Both the position numbers and the translations under genes were made by a program. Under the pieces are notes generated by a model. It ran no database searches. It was not told the DNA's origin and saw nothing but the letters and a program-made list of their open reading frames with translations. Shown one piece after another: positions 13,147 through 24,034 of a stretch of DNA of 64,000 bases (positions are counted from its first letter, which is position 1; each line of letters opens with the position of its first letter). Where the stretch lies: NCBI RefSeq assembly GCF_026151205.1, contig NC_087082.1, positions 19,864,494-19,928,493 on the forward strand, read 5' to 3'. This DNA is from Bolinopsis microptera (Eukaryota > Ctenophora > Tentaculata > Lobata > Bolinopsidae).

Positions 13147-13391
13147 CAGGCTGTATATTGCAAAGAAGTCCCAATGTGTAGTTATTATATTTATCACCCA
13201 TACCGAAATGTCTCTTCTCCAAGGAATAAGAACAGCTATCGAAATCAAAATCACTTTTAGTTTTATCACAAGAAAAATTTGTCATCACTCTAGCATGATC
13301 TAGTAAATATCTCATTGCTGTATTTTCATTGTTATCGATATTTTTCAGGATTTCTTGATATCTTTCTGGTGCATCATCTAATACGGTGATC
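13147..13391 (-). CDS. Receptor gene exon, second half of SRCR-like domain
   Basis: A 245-bp exon flanked by acceptor aaacacag (minus strand, ending at 13392) and donor GTAAGT. It joins both neighbouring exons without breaking the frame: the upstream junction makes ...ETW-ITV and the downstream junction makes ...QPG-VCT. Its translation has FSCDK, DSCSYSLEKRH and GLLCN, spaced like the cysteines of the C-terminal half of a scavenger receptor cysteine-rich domain. This is inference from pattern only; some SRCR cysteines are missing. Confidence 0.75.
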
Positions 13392-13749
13392 CTGTGTTTG
13401 GAATTTAATTTATGAGAACATTATGTGGACTTGCACAATTATAATTCGGTTTATGTTTAAACTTTTAAAAGAGATTTTTTTGTTTGAGCAGTCCTCAAGT
13501 TGAAGTTGATATTGAAATTAAATGCTTGGGAGTAAAAGAGACCGTATTTTGGTGCATCTTGACAAGCGGGATTGAGCAAAGTGAAAAGTTGTGTGATCAA
13601 TAAACCGGAACATGAAATAAAAATCAGACAATTTTTATCAAAGCGAAAATCGAAATTTGCTCTTTAATTTAATACTTAGTCACTGTTCATTGATCAAATA
13701 ATCAATTCTAATAAAAATTAAGTCATAAGCTTCCCCGCTTTCACAGAAG

Positions 13750-13793
13750 CACATGGTTTAACATGGTTTAACATGGTTTAACATGGTTTAACA
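13750..13793. repeat. Four copies of a 10-bp repeat in the receptor intron
   Basis: Four perfect tandem copies of acatggttta immediately 3' (in plus coordinates 5') of the SRCR exon, inside the 458-bp intron between the two SRCR-like exons. Confidence 0.9.
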
Positions 13794-13849
13794 AAATTTG
13801 TCATTAAGCACTAAAACAGTTATAAATAGATAAATAAAGCGTTCCTTAC

Positions 13850-13983
13850 CAGGTTTCTATCGCTCCCCAAAAGTACTCGTTTATATCTAAATCAAACCAA
13901 TCCTCGGCATTATTGTAACCAAGCTTCTTGCATATGACATTTGCTTTGTAGTCTGAGAAGTTCGACAAAGAGACGGTTGCTGT
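13850..13983 (-). CDS. Receptor gene exon, first half of SRCR-like domain
   Basis: A 134-bp exon with acceptor ttttgttttcag and donor GTAAGG on the minus strand. It translates in phase 0 to a segment with ANVICKKLGY, very like the 'VCRQLGY' signature of SRCR domains, followed by a WGAIET stretch. No further upstream exon or start codon was found: minus-strand DNA beyond 14.2 kb is occupied by mobile elements, so the 5' end of this copy is missing or lies elsewhere. The same exon occurs in the damaged right-hand copy at 58642-58791. Confidence 0.8.
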
Positions 13984-14249
13984 CTGAAAACAAAAACTGA
14001 TGAAAAATATTGTCACATTTTAGATATGTATCAAATATATTTTTGTTCGACTAGGCCCAACCACATGAAAGAATGTTGTGAAAACGCAGTTCGTGCCGAA
14101 TATCAATAACAATGTTTTTATTGACAATTTTATAAATATTTATAAACATTTTGCAATCTCTTTCAATATTTTCGGATACACATTTTTATTCCTTGAGCTG
14201 GTGCAGTAAAGACGTTTTGAAATACACATATTATAAAGATATAACATAA

Positions 14250-14826
14250 TATATCCACCAGCGTGCGCTTTTTCGCATAGCGGGCTCTCACCAGCCCGCT
14301 GTCAAAGGGCCCGATATCTATACAGCCCGCTCATGATATAGCCCGCTAACAAGTGACATTTAATTTGACCAGTAGCAATATAGCCCGGAGTTCTCTAAAA
14401 TATTTTCAGTTTCTGTATCGTCTCCATGTGAAATTCCTTATTACACTGACTATATTATATACATTTTATTTTTGTGTCCGGTAGGGCTGCTCATGCAGCT
14501 CGTGAGCAGATGACATGATACTTTGATATATATCAAAGTTATTATAACACACTACATAATACACATCAGCACTATAATCCCCCTATATTATTGATGTTCA
14601 TCGTCACTGACATTACATTCATTATTCCCACGGCCCAGGAATGCAGTGCATCTCCAGCCCCTATATACGACACAGCCCTTTATGATTGGCTTACATTGAA
14701 CACGTGACGTGTTACCATGGTTACAACAATTAGTGGCGACCTTTTCTATAGTTGACTTTTATACAAGCTCCATTGTTTATTTATAAAATTATATATTAAC
14801 TGTAATACGCCCGCTGGTGGATATAA
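14250..14826. mobile_element. Miniature inverted-repeat element, ~575 bp
   Basis: Imperfect terminal inverted repeats of about 20 bp, tatatccaccagcgtgcg on the left and its complement cgcccgctggtggatata on the right. The ends fit a TA target duplication as used by Tc1/mariner-like elements, but other readings are possible. The interior has a perfect hairpin agcgggct-ctcacc-agcccgct near 14278 and further agcccgct repeats. No transposase is present. It sits at the point where homology between the two receptor copies stops. Confidence 0.65.
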
Positions 14827-14831
14827 TCCAC

Positions 14832-14992
14832 ATCACCTCGACCCGCGGGCGGAAAAATCGTATAGCACTCGGGCCCGATGGGCCCTCCGTGCTATACGAA
14901 AATATGTCCTCCTCGGGCTAGCGCCCTCGGGGACATATGAAATATTGCACGCGCGTGCGCGTGCAATATTTTGTTCCGCCCGCGAGTCTCCG
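14832..14992. other. Three hairpins enclosed by an outer stem
   Basis: The outer arms gacccgcgggcggaa (about 14839) and ttccgcccgcgagtc (about 14974) pair almost perfectly. Between them lie three hairpins in a row: cgtatagcac...gtgctatacg enclosing two GGGCCC blocks, atatgtcc...ggacatat enclosing complementary GC arms, and a perfect palindrome aatattgcacgcgc/gcgcgtgcaatatt. The whole could fold as a four-way, cloverleaf-like junction. It directly abuts the 5'-truncated end of a non-LTR element. Confidence 0.8.
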
Positions 14993-15012
14993 GTGACATG
15001 ATATGTAGATAG

Positions 15013-15277
15013 TCTTCCTGGGTGATGCAAATATTGATCTTATAAAATACGATACCGACGCTTACAGCCAGGATCTTATAAGCTTACTAGAAAAATATGG
15101 GTTTGCCCAGACTGTCTCCAAGCCTACCAGGGTAACTGACCACAGTGCAACGCTTATTGATCACGTGTATACTAATCACGTGACCAACGTTATTAGTTGT
15201 AATGTCGTGACGTTGGATATGTCAGATCATCTCGCGGTTAGCACGACCATTAGTTTAGGAGCCACGGATGATAATTA
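15013..15277 (+). pseudogene. CR1/Jockey-like element, C-terminal part of endonuclease
   Basis: Translation gives FLGDANIDL, then IDHVYTN and DMSDHLAV: the catalytic GDxN and SDH signatures of the apurinic-like endonuclease that nicks target DNA for target-primed reverse transcription. The N-terminal endonuclease (the WN and E motifs) is absent, so the element is 5'-truncated at about 15013. The frame is cut by a 351-bp miniature element at 15278-15628. If that element is removed, a TAG still lies at the junction, a separate inactivating change. Confidence 0.8.
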
Positions 15278-15628
15278 ATCACTCTACACTCGACTGTCAC
15301 GTGACTTTTTCAACCCGTTCTCTAGCTGGTCCTGAACGACTATTCGAAACCCTAACCCTCTTATCTGATCCCAACCCTAACCCTAACCCAATCCTTAACA
15401 AAAGCATATGCTGAAAGTCTAACCCTAACGAGAAATTAGACTAACTTCCTTATACGGTCATATCACGTGATCGAGACAGTTTTTCGCCTATATCTCGTCA
15501 GGGGAGCATTTTAACCCTATGTCATGGGGGGTGATTCGGAATCAGCGTCCGAAAATACATCGATTGAAGTTGGTTTCAACTGTCGGGGGCCCTTTTAGAA
15601 CAATCTCGGAGATCGACTGTAGAGTGAT
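15278..15628. mobile_element. 351-bp MITE with TTA target duplication
   Basis: Terminal inverted repeats begin ATCACTCTACA on both ends (the right end read in reverse), with TTA on each side (15275-15277 and 15629-15631). A three-base TWA-type duplication is typical of PIF/Harbinger-like and ISL2EU-like elements. The interior carries several CCCTAA units, the canonical animal telomere repeat in C-strand form, at about 15348-15390 and again in scattered form to 15510. No coding capacity. It is inserted in the endonuclease region of the non-LTR element. Confidence 0.8.
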
Positions 15629-15629
15629 T

Positions 15630-18042
15630 TAGTACGTTCGAGGAGCCACACCTAGTTTGAACGAGCGATTCCGTAGTCAACGTGTAAAGAACAACAACAC
15701 TAGCTTGAAATTAGAGGCCCGTGTATTTAACGAAGCTAATCATGCTAAATTCAAAGAGCTTATTGTAAGTGAGACCTGGGATGATGCTACCTCCTCAACG
15801 TGCGCTGATGAACAATACAATTCCATCTATCAAACGTACATGAAACACTACAATACTGCATACCCCCTGAAGCGCGACAGTTCGAGAAGAAAATTCGAAA
15901 GAGCTGACCCAAAGCCTTGGATCCTACCCTGGCTTGAGGCGGCATGCAACCGCAAGAAGTTACTTTTTTTTGAAAAAACTATAAATCCATCACAAAAAAA
16001 CTGCGACGCGTATGATAAAATGAAAAAGTTTTGTCACAAACATGTGAATCTAGCCAAAGAAAAGTACTATAAGAAAATGTTTGACAAATACCAAAACTGC
16101 TCTAAAAATCAATGGAAAATTATCAATGGCCTCCTGAACCGTAACAGAAAAAAGTTCGGACACACCCGTCTGAAGGACGACGATGGCACGATTATAAGCT
16201 CCGATCTGGCAGTCGCTGAGAAATTTAACGGCTACTTCTCCGGTATTGCAGCCAGTATCAAGAGGCAAATCGCTGCCCGTCGAACCTTTGACCCAGGTGG
16301 TTTCAAGCATTTTCTTAAGGCTTCGTGTAGTAACTCGATGTTTCTTAAGCCTACATCACACGGTGAAGTCCAAAAGATAATATCAGGGCTTAAGAACAAG
16401 TCCACACTCGATTGTAAAATTGAGCCATTGAAAATTGCAAACAGCTGCGAAAACTTTACCAGGGCACTAGCTAATGTCATTAACTGTTCGTTCTCCAGTG
16501 GTACCTTCCCAAATGCTCTAAAAACTGCGAAAGTCGTTCCTATCCACAAAGGTGGTTCAAAATTGGAAGTAGCTAATTATAGGCCGATCTCTCTTTTGGG
16601 GTCATTCTCGAAAATTTATGAGAAACTTATGCATGCTCGTGTTTTAGAATTTTTAGATAAGAACGATTCTCTTTTCGAAAATCAATACGGATTTCGGCCA
16701 GGAAGATCGTGCGAACATGCACTGCTCAATGCCCAAAATTCTATACTACACTCTCTGAATAAGAAACAAATTTCCCTACTGCTCCTGCTCGATTACAGTA
16801 AAGCCTTTGACGTGCTTGATCATGAGACCTTACTTAAGAAGCTTGACCATTGTGGGATCAGGGGAGTCGCGCACGAATGGTTTAGATCTTACCTTTGTAA
16901 TCGATCTCAATACGTAACTTTAAACGGAACTTGCTCTTCTAGCATGCCCATAGTTTACGGCGTACCTCAGGGTAGCATTTTAGGACCTCTCTTATTTGTA
17001 ATTTATATAAACGACCTACCCGGAATTAGTGATTTTGCAAAGTTCATCCTTTATGCCGACGACGCAAACATATTAATTAGTGGAACCACCCTAGAAGAAA
17101 TACAATTAAAAGCTAATCAGCTAATTTCACGTCTTGTAGATTGGGTAGGTGCTAATGGGCTATCTTTAAATGTAAAAAAGACGTGTTACATGATTTTCAC
17201 TAGAAAAAGAATCGACTTCAGCGGCTTTAATTTGTCCATTGACAACACTGTAATCGAACGTAAGACTGAAGCAAGATTTTTAGGAGTGATCCTAGACGAA
17301 AAGCTCACTTGGCAAAAAACACATTACGGCAGTTAGAATAAAGATGGGTCGCTACCTCGGAGTTATGTATAAGCTAAAGCACCTTCTACCTATCAAAGCC
17401 CGCCTAAACATTTTCCAAAGCCTTATCCAATCCCATCTAAATTTCTGTTCTTTAGTGTGGGGATTTGCCTCAAAATGTCACATTGAATCTCTGTTCACCA
17501 AACAAAAGCAGGGAATTAGAGCTGTTATGTCAGGATATGTAAATTATAGATATAAAGACGGCAATCCCCCGGAGCACACAAAAAGTGCGTTTAGATTGCA
17601 TAATATCCTAACAGTCCATAGCGTCATTGTAAAAAACGCTCTTATTCTACTACACAAAGTAAGGAACATGCCAAGCCTTCTCCCTAAATCCATCAAAGAA
17701 CTTTTCCCTCACGATATTCCCACCTATAATTCCACATACGAACATAACCTTTCTTGGTTCACAACTTACAACGGCCCAACATTTAGAAATACTCTTTTCT
17801 TCAAAGGACCCATGCTCTCTATTACAAAACAAAGTAAGGATATAACTACTCCAAGTTCTACCTTTTCAATTGAAATCTTTAAAAATTCAGCTAAGCGCGA
17901 ACTCCTCAAGCTGCAAAGCTCAGGAGACGATGAAAATTGGCCAAATTTCTTACTTTATAGTATACCTGGGCTAAGAAAGTCTCAAAGAGAAGGGCGCTCG
18001 CAGATAGACTACAACACCGAGTTAGTAAGCGACAACGCGTAA
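15630..18042 (+). pseudogene. CR1/Jockey-like reverse transcriptase, one-base frameshift
   Basis: An almost intact reverse transcriptase of a non-LTR retrotransposon. Counting from 15657, residues 291-315 hold KVVPIHKGG and NYRPISLL, 379-385 hold the motif A D-Y-S-K-A-F-D, about 434-447 GVPQGSILGPLLF, and 466-469 the catalytic YADD. At about 17317 a run of six A's has one base too many: with five A's the frame passes directly from TWQK into the following 232-codon frame (17344-18042), which is the usual C-terminal domain. The protein would prime reverse transcription at the nicked target. The 3' non-coding tail runs to about 18369. Single-frame damage suggests a fairly recent copy, or a homopolymer sequencing error. 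Confidence 0.9.
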
Positions 18043-18382
18043 AGAAAGATCACTCGCGACAAATGACCATGATCTTTTATCAACAACATATCATTTTAAT
18101 TTCACTGCCATTATGCAATGCCGAATTTACATCTGCCGCGCAAAACTTTTTATCTATTATTATTAAATAGTAATTAGCATGTTTACAAATTGCGACTTCA
18201 ACCAGTTTTGCAGACCGTTAGTTATATAGTACTTTTAGTAGGGCATTTATTTTAATATATTTTATTTTACATTATTATATTTTAGTGTGACTTCTATAAT
18301 TTCATTTATGTAATAACCATTGATTAATAAATTGCGGCACACGCCAACCTCCACCGTGGGGTTTCAAAACAAAACATATATA

Positions 18383-19841
18383 TTTCATTGCTGAACTTCT
18401 ACACAATAAAAAAAGCTGTTTTGACTTTTGACTAGATCCTCGTAATTCTTCGCATCATTTATTAACATCAATTCTCAAATTATTTGTTATATAGTAGTGT
18501 TGAAAGTATTAAATATATATATAAGTGACTAGGCGAGTGGGCGGGCCGCAGCACTTTTTTTTGTCGGAACCTATCTACAGTAATAACTGTCTGTTTGGTC
18601 TACTGAGAAACCTTGAGGTAGATTCATAAGCACTCAACAACTATGATGACGAAGTATCTCGCTGTACTGCCTGTCAAAGAATTTACTGTAGTTATGCTAT
18701 TTTTGTAAAACAACGTACTAAAATAATGTTTTTGCATGGTGTCTAACAATGTAAGTGTTATCGGTACACTGGGTACAGTTCAGCAAATAACACTGAGGGG
18801 AGTCCCCCGGTTTCAGTTATATGGCTATAATTGTCCTGCCTGAGTTGTGAGCAGGACATGAAAGGAGATAAAATTAAACTTGGTCGGATTTTTAAAAATT
18901 TTGTACCATAAAATTTGTTATACTTATTTGGAATGATCAGTGAGTTCCGTCATAGTGCCATATTTAATGATGCGCGGATTTTGGAGCCAAAACAGCAGCT
19001 AATTTGAGAATTAACTTAATGTCTGATGATTGGATATGCTCCAAATTTTTCGGAAAGCTTCTTTTTAAGTGCTCAAAGGTGTCCACAAATTTTGCCTAGT
19101 TGTTACGTTACAACTTGGTGCCTGGATGGTTGAGCGTGTACTGACTTACTGAGTAGTTGTAAGCTCTAAACTGCTCGCACCATACTCTGAACAAACACTT
19201 CTTCATGATGCCTAAGATTGCAGATTCTCATGATGATCATGAACTTTCCCTTATTTGCACACCGAATGGGTGTATAAACACATGATTATATAGATCACTC
19301 AATTCTTTTTGCTTTTATGCAGTACATGTATATTGAAAATTACACGATAGAGTGCCCGGTACGTTGTTTTGTGACCTCAACAACTTGAGGGGGAAACATG
19401 GTTATTGTCCTTCTTAAGCCCTTTGTATCATTTAGAAGACATAGTTATTCGGCGGAGTCTAAAAAGTGACTACCCGACTCACCATTATCGCTCATAGAAC
19501 ATATTATATTAATGACTTGCATTCAATTTTTTTAAATATTGATCCCATTAACTTCTTCAATACACAGGACTTAATACTTCCACAAGATAAAAACGTACCT
19601 TTAAAAAATGAAGACTGGATATCCACGCCCACCCTCAATAAAGAAGAAAAGAAGAACACCCAACATACAGTAACACTCTTCGGTCCCTCCTTTACTATCT
19701 TTATACTTTTATTATGGTTACTATTTTTCCATATTGTTATTTTTATACTCAGTCGGCTCAGTGTGTTTTGGTTCGGGCCTTGCTTGTTGGCCCTGCCATG
19801 GCTCTCTAGCTTAGGCAGGTTTGACTTATACATATATATAT
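18383..19841. repeat. Long tandem repeat, copy 1 (~1.46 kb)
   Basis: First full unit. It starts with a ~100-bp piece that is the reverse complement of a Penelope-like 3' terminus (compare about 48660-48765: ttgtgtagaag, aatgatgcgaag, gatgt.aata). It continues through landmarks 'ggcgagtgggcgggccgcag', a gtcctgc...gcaggac hairpin, and a tRNA-like ggtgcctggatgg...gcacc block with no clear box B, and ends with 'ttaggcaggtttgactta'. The landmark aagtgact lies at 18523, 19981, 21015 and 23383 in successive copies. Confidence 0.9.
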
Positions 19842-20907
19842 TTCATTGCTGAACTTCTACACAATAAAAAAGCTGTTTTGACTTTTGACTAGATCCTCAT
19901 AATTCTTCGCATCATTTATTAACATCAATTCTCAAATTATTTGTTATATAGTAGTGTTGAAAGTATTAAATATAATATATAAGTGACTAGGCGAGTGGGC
20001 GGGCCGCAGCACTTTTTTGTCGGAACCTATCTACAGTAACAACTGTCTGTTTGGTCTACTGAGAAACCTAGAGGTAGATCCATAAGCACTCAACAACTAT
20101 GATGACGAAGTATCTCGCTGTCCTGCCTGTCAAAGAATTTACTGTAGTTATGCTATCTTTGTAAAACAACGTACTAAAATAATGTTTTTGCATGGTGTCT
20201 AACAATGTAAGTGTTATCGGTACACTGGGTACAGTTCAGCAAATAACACTGAGGGGAGTCCCCCGGTTTCAGTTATATGGCTATAATTGTCCTGCCTGAG
20301 TTGTGAGCAGGACATGAAAGGAGATAAAATTAAACTTGGTCGGATTTTAAAAAATGTTGTACCATAAAATTTGTTATACTTATTTGGAATGATCAGTGAG
20401 TTCCGTCATAGTGCCATATTTAATGATGCGCGGATTTTGGAGCCAAAACAGCAGCTAATTTGAGAATTAACTTAATGTCTGATGATTGGATATGCTCCAA
20501 ATTTTTCGGAAAGCTTCTTTTTAAGTGCTCAAAGGTGTCCACAAATTTTGCCTAGTTGTTACGTTACAACTTGGTGCCTGGATGGTTGAGCGTGTACTGA
20601 CTTACTGAGTAGTTGTAAGCTCTAAACTGCTCGCACCATACTCTGAACAAACACTTCTTCATGATGCCTAAGATTGCAGATTCTCATGATGATCATGAAC
20701 TTTCCCTTATTTGCACACCGAATGGGTGTATAAACACATGATTATATAGATCACTCAATTCTTTTTGCTTTTATGCAGTACATGTATATCGGAATTTACA
20801 CGATAGAGTGCCCGGTACGTTGTTTTGTGACCTCAACAACTTGAGGGGGAAACATGGTTATTGTCCTTCTTAAGCCCTATGTATCATTTAGTAGACATAG
20901 TTATTCA
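19842..20907. repeat. Long tandem repeat, copy 2 (shorter, ~1.07 kb)
   Basis: Nearly identical to copy 1 over its first kilobase but ending at 'agtagacatagttattcaacgg'. It lacks the last ~400 bp found in copies 1 and 3. Confidence 0.9.
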
Positions 20908-22431
20908 ACGGTTTTGACTAAATCCTCGTAATTCTTCGCATCATTTTGATTTATTAACATCAATTCTCAAATTATTTGTTATATAGTAGTGTTGAAAGTA
21001 TTAAATATATATATAAGTGACTAGGCGAGTGGGCGGGCCGCAGCATTTTTTTTGTCGGAACCTATCTACAGTAACAACTGTCTGTTTGGTCTACTGAGAA
21101 ACCTTGATGTAGATCCATAAGCACTCAACAACTATGATGACGAAATATCTCGCTGTCCTGCCTGTCAAAGAATTTACTGTAGTTATGCTATCTTTGTAAA
21201 ACAACGTACTAAAATAATGTTTTTGCATGGTGTCTAACAATGTAAGTGTTATCGGTACACTGGGTACAGTTCAGCAAATAACACTGAGGGGAGTCCCCCG
21301 GTTTCAGTTATATGGCTATAATTGTCCTGCCTGAGTTGTGAGCAGGACATGAAAGGAGATAAAATTAAACTTGGTCGGATTTTTAAAAATGTTGTATCAT
21401 AAAATTTGTTATACTTATTTGGAATGATCAGTGAGTTCCGTCATAGTGCCATATTTAATGATGCGCGGATTTTGGAGCCAAAACAGCAGCTAATTTGAGA
21501 ATTAACTTAATGTCTGATGATTGGATATGCTCCAAATTTTTCGGAAAGCTTCTTTTTAAGTGCTCAAAGGTGTCCACAAATTTTGCCTAGTTGTTACGTT
21601 ACAACTTGGTGCCTGGATGGTTGAGCGTGTACTGACTTACTGAGTAGTTGTAAGCTCTAAACTGCTCGCAGCATACTAACATACTTTGAACAGACACTTC
21701 TTCATGATGCCTAAGATTGCAGATTCTCATGATGATGAACTTTCCCTTGTTCGCACACCGAATGGGTGTATAAACACATGATTATATAGATCACTCAATT
21801 CTTTTTGCTTTTATCCACTACATGTATATTGAAAATTACACGATAGAGTGCCCGGTACGTTGTTTTGTGACCTCAACAACTTGAGGGGGAAACATGGCTA
21901 TTGTCCTTCTTAAGCCCTTTGTATCATTTAGAAGACATAGTTATTCGGCGGAGTCTAACAAGTGACTACCCGACTCACCATTATCGCTCATAGAACATAT
22001 TGTATCATTGTATCAATGACTTGCATTCAATTTTTTTAAATATTGATCCCATTAACCCCTTCATTACACAGGACAATACGTCCACACGATAAAAACCTAC
22101 CTTAAACTCTTAAAGAAATGAAGCACTGGATATCCACGTTAACGGGTGATACTCGTAAAATATCTGTTCCATATATATTAGGACCGCGTCCAACTCGGCG
22201 CGCGTCCTGGTAGGTTATAAACCTACAATATCCACGCCCACCCTCAATAATTATATTAAAAAAAGAACACCATACAGGAACACTCTTCGGTCCCTCCTTT
22301 ACTATCTTTATACTTTTATTATGGTTACTATTTTTCCATATTGTTATTTTTATACCCAGTCGGCTCAGTGTGTTTTGGTTTGGGCCTTGCTTGCTGGCCC
22401 TGCCATGGCTCTCTAGTAGGAGGTGCACGAT
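20908..22431. repeat. Long tandem repeat, copy 3 (~1.5 kb)
   Basis: Starts at 'ttttgactaaatcctcg', lacking the first ~40 bp of the Penelope-like terminus, and runs through the ~400-bp 3' segment. That segment is interrupted by an 89-bp insertion at 22139-22227. Confidence 0.9.
22139..22227. mobile_element. 89-bp insertion with 9-bp target duplication
   Basis: Compared with copy 1 of the tandem repeat, copy 3 carries an extra 89 bp flanked by the direct repeat ATATCCACG (22130-22138 and 22228-22236). Copy 1 has only one ATATCCACG at that place. The insert starts TTAACGGGTGATACTCG and ends GGTTATAAACCTACA. A second copy lies inverted at 23951-24034. Confidence 0.85.
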
Positions 22432-22960
22432 AAAAATAAACTTGCTCGGATTTTAAAAATTTTTGTACCACTGTTTTCTAGAGATTGTGAGAATTTCCCC
22501 AATACCAAATTTGTCATACCTTTTTGGAAAGATCAGTGAGTTTCGCCTAGGTGCCATATTTGATGGTGCGCGGCTTTTGGAGCAAAAGTAGCTGTAAAAG
22601 TCGCGTAATTTGACCAAATTCGTCCAAATTTGACAATTTTTGTCGTCTTATTCGGATTTATCTTCAGTTCCTTAAATGAGATCATTCTGGAAATTGGCGA
22701 CAACCTTCCAATAGGGCTTTCACAACTGTCCGAAAAATTTGTTGGATATCGGAGTTGATATAGTGATCAAAATGGGGCAAAATACGCTACTTTTAGCTGT
22801 AACATAATGTCTGATGCTTGGATATGCTTTAAATTTTTCGGACACTTTCCTTGTAAGTCTTTAAGTAAGCCTGCCAATTTTTGTTGCAATTGGAGGTCGG
22901 GAAGAATACTCAATATCTATTTGTTTGAAGAAAATTGTGCTGGCCGAAATTAGCGCTAAA
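22432..22960. repeat. Diverged copy of part of the long tandem repeat
   Basis: From 'cttgctcggattttaaaa' through 'gatcagtgagtttcg', 'gtgcgcggcttttggagc' and 'gatatgctttaaatttttcgg' it matches the segment 18880-19080 of copy 1, with many substitutions plus additional sequence. Confidence 0.75.
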
Positions 22961-23201
22961 AAACCATCCTACAGTCGGCACGCGCGGCTCACTGTCGATG
23001 GCGCACTACCTATCTCTAGCTTAGGCAGGTTTGACTTATGTATATATATACCAATCATCACTGATGATTGGTATTGTTTTTATACATATCATGAAACGGA
23101 TCGTTTGCCCGCCAATTTGATTTGTTTCAATTGTTCGAATTATAATGCTCCTGCTTAACTGCAGTCGAGCACTCTCTTTGGGAAACCAAACAACAACTAT
23201 T

Positions 23202-23202
<1 letters not shown>

Positions 23203-23241
<39 letters not shown>
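23203..23241. repeat. (TA)n microsatellite
   Basis: A run of about 19 TA units directly before a fourth, partial copy of the long tandem repeat. Confidence 0.95.
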
Positions 23242-23243
<2 letters not shown>

Positions 23244-23616
23244 TTGCTGAGCTTCTACACAATAAAAAAAGCTGTTTTGACTTTTGACTAGATCCTCGTA
23301 ATTCTTCGCATCATTTGTTAACATCAATTCTCAAATTATTTGTTATATAGTACGTAGTGCTGAAAGTATTAAATATATATATAAGTGACTTGGCGAGTGG
23401 GCGGGCCGTAGCACTTTTTTTTACGGAACCTATCTACAGTAATAACTGTCTGTTTGGTCTACTGAGAAACCTTGAGGTAGATGAAGATCCATAAGCACTC
23501 AACAACTATGATGACGAAGTATCTCGCTGTCCTGGCTGCCAAAGAATTTACTGTAGTTATGCTATTTTTGTAAAACAACGTACTAAAATAATGTTTTTGC
23601 ATCGTGTCTAGCAAAC
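23242..23616. repeat. Long tandem repeat, partial copy 4
   Basis: Starts with the Penelope-like terminus (ttgctgagcttctacac) and matches the first ~370 bp of copy 1, stopping after 'aatgtttttgcatcgtgtcta'. Confidence 0.9.
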
Positions 23617-23950
23617 CACGATGCTGTTAAATACGTAGCGTTTCAAGCAAACTTATGCATACGCAGAGGAATTTAATTCTCCCTTTGAATCAATCAAGCT
23701 AAATGATTTGTTGTAAATACTGAGATCAAACTATCAATTTACAATGCATACGCAAACGTATTTGTTACGTCGCCAAAAATTCGCGTACTTCGATTTCCAC
23801 TGTGGAGTATAAAGAACGATTTTTTACAATAAATTTTGATCTGCGCGCGTATTTCGGACAATTAATTTTAGACGTATTCCGGACAAAATTTAAAAGGGTC
23901 TAAATTCAATTTGTGGGCTTATTTACTTACTTTAAGTTAGATTTAGAATT

Positions 23951-24034
23951 GTAGGTTTACAACCTACCAGGACGCGCGCCGAGTTGGACTCGTCCAATAT
24001 ATGGAACAGATATTTTACGAGTATCACCCGTTAA
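23951..24034. mobile_element. Second copy of the 89-bp insertion, inverted
   Basis: Reverse complement of 22139-22227 with a few changes, starting GTAGGTTTACAACCTACC and ending GAGTATCACCCGTTAA. Possible direct repeat ttagaa on both sides. Confidence 0.75.

Noticed and set aside
14832-15030. Minus-strand 65-codon frame over the multi-hairpin segment
   Set aside because: It arises from GC-rich palindromes; no domain or splice support.
19100-19190. tRNA gene in the long tandem repeat
   Set aside because: An acceptor-like pair and an A-box-like start are present, but no B box (GGTTCGA) or proper anticodon arm.
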